Part shown: piece after piece, positions 16,961-25,532 of the stretch | Layout of the letters: the number at the start of each line of letters is the position of its first letter | How positions within the stretch are numbered: the first letter of the stretch is position 1 | Source: an uncultured Candidatus Competibacteraceae bacterium | Lineage (GTDB): Bacteria; Pseudomonadota; Gammaproteobacteria; Competibacterales; Competibacteraceae | NCBI GenBank assembly: GCA_903879705.1 | Contig: CAIRMO010000067.1 | Span: 1-61,222, forward strand | Direction of reading: 5' to 3' | DNA length: 61,222 nucleotides | Made by a program: the position numbers and the translations under genes | The notes under the pieces: model-generated | What the model was told of the DNA's origin: nothing | The model's input: only the letters and a program-made list of their open reading frames with translations | The model's database searches: none

Positions 16961-17233
16961 TCAGGCGGCCTTGACGATGCTGGGATAGGTATCCACGAAG
17001 TGCTTCAGCACCAGCTTGAGCTGTAAAACCTTCTGATCATGTCCTCGCCGGCGTGCTTCCTCGATGTCATCCAGAATGATCCGCTTGATCATCGGGATGC
17101 CTTCCTCGGTATGCACGAGATAGCTGCCCAGTTCCAGCGCCGCCATTTCCGGCATATGTTCGTGCTGGGCTATGGCCTCGATCTCTTCCTCGGTCAGGTC
17201 ACTCAGTGCCACACAATCTTGATAACGCAACAT
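16961..17233 (-). CDS. Small conserved helical protein
   Basis: A 90-aa protein started at ATG 17233, with AGGAG 9 nt upstream; the longer frame to 17356 has no such site. It is acidic and helical (LTEEEIEAIAQHEHMPEMAA) with a basic second half (EEARRRGHDQKV). I do not recognise a named family. It converges with the 16281 gene. No membrane segment or metal site is evident. Confidence 0.75.
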   Translation of the reverse strand: MLRYQDCVALSDLTEEEIEAIAQHEHMPEMAALELGSYLVHTEEGIPMIKRIILDDIEEARRRGHDQKVLQLKLVLKHFVDTYPSIVKAA

Positions 17234-17350
17234 AACATTCACTCCTGAGTCGTTCTGTTTTCTGAAATCCGCGCTAAGGTTAAACCCGACAATCCGTCCA
17301 CACAAGCACAAACCTTCACGGTCCGCGATCCCGGGATTCCGCCAGCCCGG

Positions 17351-17383
17351 CTTCAACCCGCCTTCAACCTGCCTTCAACCCGC
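17351..17383. repeat. Three tandem copies of an 11-bp unit
   Basis: CTTCAACCCGC is repeated three times without spacing; the middle copy has one C-to-T change. It lies in the 319-bp gap between the small gene starting at 17233 and the DUF1289 gene at 17553. Apart from an AT-rich GCTATTATTG stretch near 17510-17520 that may serve the DUF1289 gene, I see nothing else there. Confidence 0.8.
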
Positions 17384-17552
17384 CTGGCCAGGCTCAACCC
17401 TGTATTTATTTTGATTCTTCGCCGGCCAGCGTGAATCTTCTCCACGAACACCAAACCGCCGGTTTTCCCGCCGACCACCCGACCGTGCCTGGATTCGTCC
17501 CTCCTGGACGCGCTATTATTGCTCCCCCGTCAAACGCCGTTCTGAATTCGCC

Positions 17553-17771
17553 ATGATCGCCGATCTGTCCGCGCCGCCCAGCGATAACCCACCCTCGCCC
17601 TGCATTGGCGTTTGCGTCATGAACTTGCAAACCCGATGGTGCGAAGGCTGCTTCCGCACCTTGGACGAAATCGCCGGTTGGTGGGATTACTCGCCCCGCC
17701 AAAAATACGCCGTGATCGCCCAACTGGATGACCGGCTGGCGCGCATCATGGCGGGCGCTCTGTTCAACTAA
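17553..17771 (+). CDS. DUF1289 family protein
   Basis: A 72-aa DUF1289 protein. It has the family cysteine pattern C-IGVC-VM near residues 17-21 and W-CEGCFRTLDEIAGW near 29-42, with four conserved cysteines that could bind a metal or Fe-S cluster. Family members are small and uncharacterised. It is followed after 45 bp by the DUF2889 gene on the same strand, so the two may be co-transcribed. Confidence 0.9.
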   Translation: MIADLSAPPSDNPPSPCIGVCVMNLQTRWCEGCFRTLDEIAGWWDYSPRQKYAVIAQLDDRLARIMAGALFN

Positions 17772-17816
17772 TCGCCGGTACGCCGGCCGCTCTCTACCGC
17801 TTTCAAGGAAACTGTC

Positions 17817-18425
17817 ATGCCGTTCCCTGCCACCACTCCCCGTCAATTACTGCACCGGCGCACGGTTGAATGCCTGGGCTATCAACGTGAAGACGGTCTC
17901 TGGGATATCGAAGGCCGGCTGGTGGATGTCAAAACTTACCCCTTCCCGAATGAAGATCGGGGTGGAGCCATCGAGGCCGGCGATCCGTTGCATGATCTCT
18001 CGATCCGGCTGACGGTGGACGATGAGTTCCTGATCCACGACGCCCAAGCTTGCACCGACCGTTCGCCGTTCGGGCTGTGTCCGGTGATCACCGACCGCTA
18101 CCAGCGACTGATCGGGGTACGAATCGGGCCAGGCTGGTCGTTCAAGCTCAGGGAGCTGTTCAGCGGGGTCAGCGGTTGCACCCACATGACCGAGTTGCTA
18201 GGGCCGGTCGCCACCACAATGTTCCAAACCATTTATGGTCGGCGCTATGACCAGGACGACGCCAAATTGCCGGAAGATCGCCCGCCGCCACAGGTACTCA
18301 ACACCTGCCATGCTCTGGCCAGCGATAGCCTGGTCGTCAGAAAACGCTGGCCCAAGGCCTACACCGGGCCAGAGCGGGCGCTCGACTCGCATCATCGCCC
18401 GTTGCTGGATGAATGTCTGACCTGA
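17817..18425 (+). CDS. DUF2889 family protein
   Basis: A 202-aa protein matching DUF2889. Recognisable stretches are DGLWDIEGRLVDVKTYPF (about 22-40), HDLSIRLTVD, CPVITDRYQRLIGVRIGPGW and GCTHMTELLGPVATTMFQTI (about 120-140). The family is uncharacterised; the conserved His, Asp and Cys residues suggest an enzyme or metal site, but that is inference. It converges with gpsA three bases away, with no terminator visible between them. Confidence 0.9.
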   Translation: MPFPATTPRQLLHRRTVECLGYQREDGLWDIEGRLVDVKTYPFPNEDRGGAIEAGDPLHDLSIRLTVDDEFLIHDAQACTDRSPFGLCPVITDRYQRLIGVRIGPGWSFKLRELFSGVSGCTHMTELLGPVATTMFQTIYGRRYDQDDAKLPEDRPPPQVLNTCHALASDSLVVRKRWPKAYTGPERALDSHHRPLLDECLT

Positions 18426-18428
18426 ATT

Positions 18429-19430
18429 TCAGAGCGTTTCCGGCTTCAAATCCCGCGCCAGCAGAATTTCCACCGCCCGCCGGGGACTCTGGCCGTGGTG
18501 CAGCACTCGATCCACCTGCTCGGTGATCGGCATTTCCACCCGGCGCTGATGTGCTAAACGCAAGGCCTCCCGTGCGGTTGCCGCGCCCTCGACGACCTGA
18601 CCGATCGCCGCCAGCGCCGCGGTGACCGGTTCGCCCCGACCGATGGCCAGCCCGAACCGGCGGTTGCGGGATTGATCATCAGTGCAGGTCAGCACCAGAT
18701 CGCCGATGCCGGTCAGCCCCATGAAAGTCTCCCGCTGACCGCCCACCGCCAGCCCCAGCCGCACCATTTCCGCCAAACCGCGGGTGATTAGCGCCGCCCG
18801 GGCATTGGCCCCGAACCCCAGACCATCGGCAATGCCCGCCGCGATGGCCAGCACGTTCTTGATTGCGCCGCCTAACTCCACGCCGATCACATCGGTGCTG
18901 GTATAGGCTCTCAGACTGGAGCCATGCAGCACGGTCGCCACCCGCCGGGCGTGTTCGACCTCGTCCGCCGCAACGGTGAGCGCGGTGGGCAAGCCCTGGG
19001 CCACTTCGCCGGCGAAACTGGGACCGGAAATCACGGCCACCGACCAGGCTGCGCCGAGCGCCTCAGCCGTGACTTCATGCAGAAACAGGCCGCTCCCTGG
19101 CTCCAGGCCCTTGGTCGCCCAAGCCAGACCTGCACGAGCGGGCAGGTGCGGGCGCAACCGCTTCAGGGTCGCCCGGTACGCATGGCTGGGTGTCACGACC
19201 AGCGCCAGATCGACGCCGACCAGCGCTGCGGCCAGATCAGCGCCAACCGTCAATGTGGCTGGAAACAGGATTCCCGGCAGATAGCGCTGATTTTCCCGGT
19301 TACGGCAGAGCGGAGCGACTTCCTCCGGATCGTGGCCCCACAAGCGCACCGTGTGACCGTTGCGGGTCAACAGCAAGGCCAGTGCCGTTCCCCACGACCC
19401 CACGCCGAGTACCGCAACCGTTGCGCTCAC
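18429..19430 (-). CDS. gpsA: Glycerol-3-phosphate dehydrogenase [NAD(P)+]
   Basis: A 333-aa cytosolic enzyme that reduces dihydroxyacetone phosphate to sn-glycerol 3-phosphate for phospholipid synthesis. The N-terminal Rossmann motif GVGSWGTALA (about 8-17) binds NAD(P)H. The catalytic domain carries GGAIKNVLAIAAGIADGLGFG (about 188-208; the Lys is the conserved catalytic residue) and TRGLAEM. It lies 12 bp downstream of secB at the end of the yibN-grxC-secB-gpsA cluster, an order also found in enterobacteria. Confidence 0.97.
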   Translation of the reverse strand: MSATVAVLGVGSWGTALALLLTRNGHTVRLWGHDPEEVAPLCRNRENQRYLPGILFPATLTVGADLAAALVGVDLALVVTPSHAYRATLKRLRPHLPARAGLAWATKGLEPGSGLFLHEVTAEALGAAWSVAVISGPSFAGEVAQGLPTALTVAADEVEHARRVATVLHGSSLRAYTSTDVIGVELGGAIKNVLAIAAGIADGLGFGANARAALITRGLAEMVRLGLAVGGQRETFMGLTGIGDLVLTCTDDQSRNRRFGLAIGRGEPVTAALAAIGQVVEGAATAREALRLAHQRRVEMPITEQVDRVLHHGQSPRRAVEILLARDLKPETL

Positions 19431-19442
19431 GCCGCATCCAGC

Positions 19443-19916
19443 CTAGTGGATAGCGGCTGGCGGGACGATTTCAGTCTGCTGTTGTTGTTGCAATCGCTGC
19501 ATATACAAGCCGTCAAAATTGATCGGATTGAGCAGCAGGGCAGGAAAGCCGCCCTTGCCGATCAACGAGGCCAAGGCTTCGCGGGCGAAGGGAAACAGCA
19601 GGTTCGGGCAGAAAGCATGCAGCATGTGACCCATCTGCGGATCGTCGAACCCGCGCAGGGTAAACAGACCCCCCTGCTGCACTTCAGCCAGATAGGCAGT
19701 GCGCTCGCCGAGTTTAGCGGTCACGGTCACGGTCAGCACCACCTCGAACAGCTCTTCAGCCAGCGGCGTGGAGTTGGTTTCCAGCCGCACTTCGGTTTCC
19801 GGCTGCCATTGTTCGGTAAAAATCATCGGGGAATTGGGAGTTTCCAGCGACGCATCCTTGAGATAAACCTTCTGGATATCGAAGTGCTGCTGGGGAACCT
19901 GCGGTTGCTCGCTCAT
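19443..19916 (-). CDS. secB: SecB, protein-export chaperone
   Basis: A 157-aa cytoplasmic tetrameric chaperone that keeps preproteins unfolded and delivers them to SecA. The full family length is present, with FDIQKVYLKDASLETPNSP near residues 13-31 and the C-terminal FPALLLNPINFDGLY segment. The very C-terminus (QQQQTEIVPPAAIH) is typical in being flexible. It is preceded by grxC after 71 bp and followed by gpsA. Confidence 0.97.
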   Translation of the reverse strand: MSEQPQVPQQHFDIQKVYLKDASLETPNSPMIFTEQWQPETEVRLETNSTPLAEELFEVVLTVTVTAKLGERTAYLAEVQQGGLFTLRGFDDPQMGHMLHAFCPNLLFPFAREALASLIGKGGFPALLLNPINFDGLYMQRLQQQQQTEIVPPAAIH

Positions 19917-19987
19917 GCGGGATGCCTTATCGATTTACGGGAAAGGAAGGTTGGGAACGCCGGTTATGGTAGCCGGCGCAGTGGATT

Positions 19988-20242
19988 TTAAAGGTTCAAC
20001 AGCGGATCCAGATCGCCGCGCTGGTCCATCGCCACCAGGTCGTCGCAGCCGCCGATATGGCGGTCACCAATGAAAATCTGCGGCACGGTATTGCGCCCGG
20101 TGCGGGCGGTCATCTCGCCCCACAATGCCGGATCGCGGTTCACGTCGAGTACGGTGTAACGGGCGCCTTTGTGATCCAGCAATGCCCGCGCCCGCCGGCA
20201 ATACGGGCAAGAGTCCGCACTGTACAAAACAATGCTCGGCAT
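19988..20242 (-). CDS. grxC: Glutaredoxin 3
   Basis: An 84-aa dithiol glutaredoxin. The redox centre CPYC is at residues 12-15, the cis-Pro motif TVPQIFIG near 53-60 and the glutathione-binding GGCDD near 65. It reduces disulfides with glutathione in the cytosol. It lies between yibN and secB in a same-strand cluster. Confidence 0.96.
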   Translation of the reverse strand: MPSIVLYSADSCPYCRRARALLDHKGARYTVLDVNRDPALWGEMTARTGRNTVPQIFIGDRHIGGCDDLVAMDQRGDLDPLLNL

Positions 20243-20264
20243 GGGAGTGGATCCGGCGAGAAAT

Positions 20265-20696
20265 TCAGGCTTTCTTGCGGCTCACCGGCAAGTGGGCGTC
20301 CTGCCAAGCCGGCAAGCCACCGCTGAGGCTGTGGACATTGGTGATGCCGTTCTTTTTCAGCAGGACGCAGGCGGACTGTGAAGTGGTGCCGGTGCGGCAA
20401 TAGACCACGATCGGTTTATCGCCGGCTTTGCTCAATTCGGCCACCCGATCCTTGAGCGCGGCGAACGGGATATGGCGGGCCTGCGGGATATGGCCGTCCT
20501 TGTAATCGCCCCCTTCGCGGACATCCACGATCCAGGCGTCCTGGTCGTTGATCAGCCGCAGGGCTTCGGTGGGGTTGAGGGTATGGATCCCGCGCAGTTT
20601 ATGCAGAATCTCGTTGCCGGCCAGCATTCCCAGAATGGCGAACAGCGCCAGAAACAGCACCCAGTTATGGACGGCAAATTCGGCGAAATCGCTCAT
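20265..20696 (-). CDS. yibN: Membrane-anchored rhodanese-like protein (YibN type)
   Basis: 143 aa from ATG 20696; the upstream frame overlaps another gene. One transmembrane helix (about residues 9-31) is followed by a rhodanese domain with the active-site loop YCRTGTTSQSA (Cys near residue 100). It is predicted to face the cytoplasm and handle sulfur or thiols. Its start overlaps the stop of the DUF2892 gene by 4 nt, so the pair is coupled like YgaP, in which both domains are fused in one protein. Confidence 0.92.
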   Translation of the reverse strand: MSDFAEFAVHNWVLFLALFAILGMLAGNEILHKLRGIHTLNPTEALRLINDQDAWIVDVREGGDYKDGHIPQARHIPFAALKDRVAELSKAGDKPIVVYCRTGTTSQSACVLLKKNGITNVHSLSGGLPAWQDAHLPVSRKKA

Positions 20697-20926
20697 TTCG
20701 GCGAACAACCCGGTTGATCGCCCGCTTTCGGAACCCCCAGTTTCCACAAGATCAATTCCGCCGGACAGAACCGGGTAACGCCGCTCTGGAACAGGTTCAA
20801 ACCAACAAAGACCGTGAGCCACAACCAATAGCTGCTGTGGTAAAGCGGGCTGGCCGGCGCGCCGAGCAGCAGGGAAATCAGGATGAAAGAGCCGGCCATG
20901 ATCCGGATCATGTGTTCGCTGTTCAC
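20693..20926 (-). CDS. DUF2892 small inner-membrane protein
   Basis: 77 aa from the GTG start at 20926 (MNSEHMIRIMAGSF...), which matches the family N-terminus; an ATG at 20911 is an alternative. Two hydrophobic helices (about 8-24 and 31-49) precede the motif FCPAELIL. The family corresponds to the membrane part of YgaP-type rhodaneses. It is the first gene of the cluster and overlaps yibN by 4 nt. Immediately upstream lie a MITE-like element and an ArsR-type regulator remnant, so its ancestral promoter region may have been replaced. Confidence 0.85.
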   Translation of the reverse strand: MNSEHMIRIMAGSFILISLLLGAPASPLYHSSYWLWLTVFVGLNLFQSGVTRFCPAELILWKLGVPKAGDQPGCSPK

Positions 20927-20949
20927 TGGTTTGGTCTCGAAGAGGTTAG

Positions 20950-21108
20950 GTGATTTCCAACAAAGGTTATACCAACTCAATAACGCCAAAACACTTCACT
21001 TTCCGTCATACCCGCGAATGCGGGAATCCAGCAACCCGCGGCAAGACTGATGACGATCCTCGAAAACAACCCGAACCTCTCGCAGGATCATCTTTCTCGG
21101 GAAATCGT
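20950..21108. mobile_element. MITE-like palindromic element, copy 2
   Basis: About 160 bp with the same outer ends as 10701-10872 (GTGATTTCC and GAAATCGTC inverted) and the same left arm CGTCATACCCGCGAATGCGG. The right inner arm present in copy 1 is largely lost here (only GATGACG remains), so this copy is decayed. It sits between the DUF2892 gene and the ArsR remnant. No ORF is present. Confidence 0.6.
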
Positions 21109-21151
21109 CTTAGGTCTGGAAAGTTGAAGCGGTGATCGACCGGGGCGGGTT

Positions 21152-21307
21152 TCAGCCGCGTTGGCAGAAAACCTCCCGCATCATGCCAATCAACCGCAGG
21201 GTGCCGGGGTGCGCGATCGCTTTGAGCGCCCGGGAGGCCCGTTCAATCTCCTCGTCGTGGCTCATCAGCGAATCCATCGAGAGACTTTTGGCGCCGATTG
21301 ACATCAT
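21152..21307 (-). pseudogene. Truncated ArsR-type regulator
   Basis: A 51-codon frame starting at ATG 21307, with GAGGGG 5 nt upstream. The peptide has the start of an ArsR-family winged helix: SHDEEIERASRALKAIAHP followed by TLRLIGMM, then it stops at CQRG. Normal members run to about 100 aa with the DNA-recognition helix, so the wing and recognition helix are missing. ArsR regulators are often next to rhodanese/DUF2892 genes, which fits the neighbours. The lost part abuts the MITE-like copy 2. The intact start suggests recent decay. Confidence 0.65.
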
Positions 21308-21534
21308 CAAACCCCTCAATTACGCACTCTGCCCGGATCAACCCTCGATCGGGGAATTATGTGAATCAGGATAGCGGAATAGAGCGTCCTTGAGAAGTTG
21401 CGGGAATCACGGGAGGGCGCAACTGGCGAAACCAGCGAGCCGGGGGTATGATCGGGCGGTCAAATTTTCGCAAACTGTTCAACTTTGCCGCCGTTTCGCC
21501 ACCCCCGAACCCCTGAACTAAGGAGGCTTCAAGA

Positions 21535-22287
21535 ATGTACAAAATCGTGCTGATCCGCCACGGCGAAAGTCAGTGGAACATGGAAAACCGCTTCACCGGC
21601 TGGGTGGACGTCGACCTGACTGAGAAAGGCCGCGAAGAAGCCCGCAAAGGCGGCGAGGGGCTGAAAAAGGAAGGCTACATCTTCGATGTCGCGTTCACCT
21701 CGGTGCTGAAGCGGGCCATTCATACCCTGTGGACGGTGCTGGATGAAATGGATTTGGCGTGGATTCCGGTCCATCGGACCTGGCGGCTGAATGAGCGGCA
21801 TTACGGGGCGCTGGCCGGGCTGAACAAGTCCGAAACCGCCGCCAAGCATGGCGAGGAACAAGTCAAGATCTGGCGGCGCAGCTTTGACATCCCGCCGCCG
21901 CCACTGGAGCTGAACGACCCGCGTCATCCGGCGTTCGATCCGCGTTACGCCGGCCTCGACCCCCGGGTGTTGCCAGCCACCGAAAGCCTCAAGACCACCA
22001 TTGACCGGGTGCTGCCCTATTGGCACGACATGCTGGTGCCGACCATCCGTTCCGGCAAGCGGGTGTTGATCGCCGCGCACGGCAACAGCCTGCGGGCGCT
22101 GGTCAAGTATCTCGATGACCTGTCCGATGAGGAGATCATCGCGACCAATATCCCGACCGCGGTGCCGCTGGTCTATGAACTCGATGCCAACCTGCGCCCG
22201 ATCAAGAAAGGCGGTACCTATATCGCCGACCCCGAAGAACTGAAGAAGCTGATGGAAGCGGTCGCCAATCAGGGCAAAGCCAAGTAA
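21535..22287 (+). CDS. gpmA: 2,3-bisphosphoglycerate-dependent phosphoglycerate mutase
   Basis: A 250-aa glycolytic enzyme interconverting 3- and 2-phosphoglycerate. The catalytic motif [10 protein letters not shown] places the phospho-histidine at residue 9. [15 protein letters not shown] follows, then [12 protein letters not shown], and the second histidine lies in [12 protein letters not shown]. Length equals the E. coli enzyme. AAGGAGG lies just upstream of the ATG. The minus-strand ORF over the same bases is a shadow. Confidence 0.98.
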   Translation: MYKIVLIRHGESQWNMENRFTGWVDVDLTEKGREEARKGGEGLKKEGYIFDVAFTSVLKRAIHTLWTVLDEMDLAWIPVHRTWRLNERHYGALAGLNKSETAAKHGEEQVKIWRRSFDIPPPPLELNDPRHPAFDPRYAGLDPRVLPATESLKTTIDRVLPYWHDMLVPTIRSGKRVLIAAHGNSLRALVKYLDDLSDEEIIATNIPTAVPLVYELDANLRPIKKGGTYIADPEELKKLMEAVANQGKAK

Positions 22288-22307
22288 GCAATTCCACCGG
22301 TTCCTCG

Positions 22308-22345
22308 CGCCCGGCTTTGGTTTAGCCCCGAAGTCCGGGCGTTTT
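22308..22345 (+). terminator. Probable terminator of gpmA
   Basis: The stem CGCCCGG / CCGGGCG, with an inner GGCT/AGCC pairing and a 20-nt loop region, is followed by TTTT, about 20 bp after the gpmA stop. The short T-run makes it moderate only. Confidence 0.5.
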
Positions 22346-22467
22346 CCCTGTTTCCCCCACCAAAAAATTAAATTCCGGCCCGGCAATTTCCGGGTTTTAT
22401 CGAGGGTCCCATTAACCTGTTACCGGCTTTCCACTTTCCTTTACTGTTTATTTGAGGACTCCCCGAA

Positions 22468-23838
22468 GTGAAAATAAGTGTTGCCACCCGTCATGGTCTG
22501 GCGCTGGCGTTGATCTTTCTGGCGGGCGTTTCGCTGACGACGGTTCATGCCCTGGCCGAAAAGGAAGCGCCGCCCGAGAACAAATTGCCGCTGGACGAGT
22601 TACGCACCTTTACCGGTGTGCTGGACGCCGTCAAGCAGGATTATGTCGAGCCGGTCAAGGATAAGGATCTGCTGGAAAATGCCATTCGCGGCCTGTTGAG
22701 CAATCTCGATCCGCATTCCGCCTATCTGGATGCCGAGGCGTTCCAGGATTTGCAGATTGGCACGACCGGCGAGTTTGGCGGACTGGGGATTGAAGTCGGA
22801 CAGGAAGAGGGCTTTCTCAAGGTCATCGCCCCGATTGACGACACCCCGGCGCAACGGGCCGGCATCCGCGCCGGCGATCTGATCATCCGGCTGGATGATG
22901 TCTCGGTAAAAGGCATGGCGCTGACCGATGCGATTCAGAAGATGCGCGGCAAGCCCAATACCCCGATCACCCTGACCATTATCCGCGAAGGCGCACGCAA
23001 GCCGCTCAAGTTCAAACTGATCCGGGAAGTGATTCAGGTCAAAAGCGTCAAGAGCCGGCTGCTGGAACCGGGCTTTGGCTATGTCCGAATCACCCAGTTT
23101 CAGGCCAAGACCGCCCAGAACCTGCAACAAGCCCTCCAGGAACTGGAACAGCAGAATAAAGCGCCGCTGCGAGGGTTGGTGCTGGATTTACGCAACAATC
23201 CGGGCGGAGTGCTGAACGGCGCAGTGGAAGTCGCGGATGATTTTCTCGACAGCGGCGTCATCGTCCAGACCAAGGGGCGCGGCAACGGCTCCGACCAGAG
23301 CTATAAGGCCACGCCGGGCGATCTGCTTAAAGCGGCACCGATCGTGGTGCTGGTCAATGGCGGCTCCGCCTCCGCCTCGGAGATCGTCGCCGGAGCCTTG
23401 CAGGATCACCGGCGGGCGCTGATCGTCGGCGAGCGGACCTTCGGCAAAGGCTCGGTGCAAAGCATCCTGCCGCTGGGCAACGGCACCGCGGTCAAGCTGA
23501 CGACCGCCCGCTACTACACCCCGAACGACCGTTCGATTCAGGCGGAAGGGATCGTCCCTGACATCAAGCTCAAGCCGCTCAAGGTCACTGCGGACAACGG
23601 CGCCGACGCTGATTCCACCATTAAAGAAGCAGATCTGACCGGTCATCTGCGCAATGACAAAACCAACGGCAAACCGGGAGAAGGCGCGGAAGGTGGGACG
23701 GACCCGGCCAAGGCCGCTGACGGCGATTTGGCCCAGAGCGACTATCAACTGTATGAAGCCCTGAACCTGCTCAAGGGCATGACCTTGCTACACCCGCTCA
23801 AGACCGCGGAAATCACCCCGGTCCCGATCCAGAAATAA
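22468..23838 (+). CDS. C-terminal processing peptidase, S41 family
   Basis: 456 aa from the GTG at 22468, with GAGG 10 nt upstream. It has an N-terminal signal or anchor (about 8-30). A PDZ domain (about 95-170, with EFGGLGIEVG and AGIRAGDLIIRLDD) precedes the S41 peptidase domain, which has LRNNPGGVL and NGGSASASEIVAGAL (catalytic Ser) plus ERTFGKGSVQ (catalytic Lys). It is a CtpA-type periplasmic protease that trims C-termini of exported proteins. The tail after residue 390 is charged and poorly conserved. The next gene (DJ-1) starts 17 bp on, so the two may form an operon. Confidence 0.94.
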   Translation: MKISVATRHGLALALIFLAGVSLTTVHALAEKEAPPENKLPLDELRTFTGVLDAVKQDYVEPVKDKDLLENAIRGLLSNLDPHSAYLDAEAFQDLQIGTTGEFGGLGIEVGQEEGFLKVIAPIDDTPAQRAGIRAGDLIIRLDDVSVKGMALTDAIQKMRGKPNTPITLTIIREGARKPLKFKLIREVIQVKSVKSRLLEPGFGYVRITQFQAKTAQNLQQALQELEQQNKAPLRGLVLDLRNNPGGVLNGAVEVADDFLDSGVIVQTKGRGNGSDQSYKATPGDLLKAAPIVVLVNGGSASASEIVAGALQDHRRALIVGERTFGKGSVQSILPLGNGTAVKLTTARYYTPNDRSIQAEGIVPDIKLKPLKVTADNGADADSTIKEADLTGHLRNDKTNGKPGEGAEGGTDPAKAADGDLAQSDYQLYEALNLLKGMTLLHPLKTAEITPVPIQK

Positions 23839-23855
23839 CCCAGGGAGAATTCTTT

Positions 23856-24398
23856 ATGGCGACCGTATTAGTTCCGCTGGCTCAGGGCTGCGAAGAACTG
23901 GAAGCCGTCACGATTATCGACTTACTGCGCCGCGCCGGCGTGACTGTGGTGGTTGCCGGACTGGAAGAAGGACCGATCACGGCATCGCGGGGCGTCGTGC
24001 TGCTGCCTGACACGACCCTGGAAGCGGTATTGGATCAGGATTTCGATCTGGTGGTATTGCCGGGCGGGCTGGGCGGTGCGGAACGCCTGGAGGCCGATCA
24101 GCGGATTGCGGCGCTGCTGCGGCGAATGACCGAACAGGGCCGTTACGTCGCCGCCATTTGCGCCGCACCCCGGGTGCTGGCCAAGGCCGGACTGTTGAAA
24201 AATCGGGCGGTGACCGCCTATCCGGGTATTCTCGACGGCCAGACGGACCTGCGATTCAGCAGCGCCGCCGTGGTGCGCGACGGGACGTTCATCACCTCAC
24301 GCGGCCCTGGCACTGCGCTGGATTTTGGCCTGACCCTGATCGAACTGCTGTGCGGGCGGGAACAGCGCGATCTCGTGGAGGCGGCGTTGCAGCGGTAG
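23856..24398 (+). CDS. yajL: DJ-1/PfpI family protein (YajL-like)
   Basis: 180 aa. The nucleophile-elbow cysteine is Cys102 in AAICAAPRVL, and the conserved Glu lies in the N-terminal GCEELEAVTI (residues 11-20), as in YajL/DJ-1. Motifs LPGGLGGAERL (about 68-78) and TSRGPGTALDFGLTLIELL near the end complete the fold. Members act as oxidative-stress chaperones or glyoxalase/deglycase enzymes; which of these applies cannot be read from sequence. It follows the S41 protease gene closely. Confidence 0.93.
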   Translation: MATVLVPLAQGCEELEAVTIIDLLRRAGVTVVVAGLEEGPITASRGVVLLPDTTLEAVLDQDFDLVVLPGGLGGAERLEADQRIAALLRRMTEQGRYVAAICAAPRVLAKAGLLKNRAVTAYPGILDGQTDLRFSSAAVVRDGTFITSRGPGTALDFGLTLIELLCGREQRDLVEAALQR

Positions 24399-24545
24399 AC
24401 TCAGAGTTTTCGTCTATCCACCGCAGCATCACCTCATTCGATCCAGCCCATCCATCACCGTCGATAGTTTATCAATGCTACATGATATAAATTTCAGGCA
24501 TCAATTCCCTATTGTTCGGCCAAACCGGCATTGCCGATATTCACT

Positions 24546-25532
24546 ATGACCGACCCACCATCCTCTCGAATACTCCTGATCGACGACGAACCGAACCTGC
24601 TGTTCGGCTTGACCGCTGTGATGAAACGCGCCGGCTTCGAGGTACTCACCGCCAGCAACGGCAAGCAGGGCCTGGAACGCGCCCAGCACGATCATCCCGA
24701 CATGATCGTGTGCGACATGATGATGCCACCGCCCAACGGCTTGCAGCTCAAACAACTACTGGCTGCAGAACCGGCCACCGCCAGCATTCCCTTCATCTTT
24801 CTCACCGCCCGCACCAATATGGCGGACAAGCTGGCGGGACTGTCGAGCGGCGCTGACGATTACATGACCAAGCCGTTCAAGATTGAGGAACTACTTGAAC
24901 GGGTTCGCACGGTGCTGCGCCGTCATGAAGCCGCCCACCAGCAAGGAGTGAACGAGGCCAAGGTCGAAATCGAACAGTGGCGCGACCAGGCGCTGCGGGA
25001 TCCGTCCACTGGCTTGTTCAACCGGCGTTATCTGGAGGAATCGCTGATCCGGGAACTGAGCCGGGCGAAACGGGAAGCGTATCCAGTGGCGCTGACCATG
25101 CTCAACATTGATCACTTCAAACAAATCAATGACCATTATGGACATCCAGTCGGAGACCGGTTCTTGCAGGCTTTAGGTCAGCAACTCCAGCAGCACAGCC
25201 GTCCCTATGACCTTGTCTGCCGCTATGGCGGAGAGGAATTTGTACTGATGTTGCCCAATATTCCGTTCGATGCCGCCTGCCGGCGCGCTGAGCAGTGGCG
25301 CGCTAATTTTCAAAACCTGCGCCTGTGCGATGCGGGCACCGAAATACCGTGCGCCACCTTGTCTATTGGTTTGGCTCTTTTTCCGCTCCATGCTGCGAGC
25401 CCTCAGGCATTGATAGCCAGCGCGCTTCAAGCGCTATACGCCGCCAAGCAGGCCGGACGCAATCAGGTTAGGGTCGGGCAGGCGGATCATCTGCATGATT
25501 TCCCTGATCCATCAAAAACCAGGCCACAATGA
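24546..25532 (+). CDS. Response regulator diguanylate cyclase (REC-GGDEF)
   Basis: 328 aa from ATG 24546 (MTDPPSSR; ATG 24531 is less likely). An N-terminal receiver domain (about 1-125) has the acidic pair IDDE, a phospho-acceptor Asp in IVCDMMMP and the Lys in TKPF. A coiled linker leads to a GGDEF domain with DPSTGLFNRRYLEE and the active GGEEF signature. An RxxD inhibitory site (RPYD) sits 5 residues before GGEEF, so product inhibition by c-di-GMP is predicted. Its stop overlaps the start of the hybrid kinase gene by 4 nt, making that kinase the likely partner. Confidence 0.94.
   Translation: MTDPPSSRILLIDDEPNLLFGLTAVMKRAGFEVLTASNGKQGLERAQHDHPDMIVCDMMMPPPNGLQLKQLLAAEPATASIPFIFLTARTNMADKLAGLSSGADDYMTKPFKIEELLERVRTVLRRHEAAHQQGVNEAKVEIEQWRDQALRDPSTGLFNRRYLEESLIRELSRAKREAYPVALTMLNIDHFKQINDHYGHPVGDRFLQALGQQLQQHSRPYDLVCRYGGEEFVLMLPNIPFDAACRRAEQWRANFQNLRLCDAGTEIPCATLSIGLALFPLHAASPQALIASALQALYAAKQAGRNQVRVGQADHLHDFPDPSKTRPQ

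Noticed and set aside
21529-22386. 285-aa minus-strand ORF over gpmA
   Set aside because: gpmA is unambiguous and the ORF has no recognisable features.
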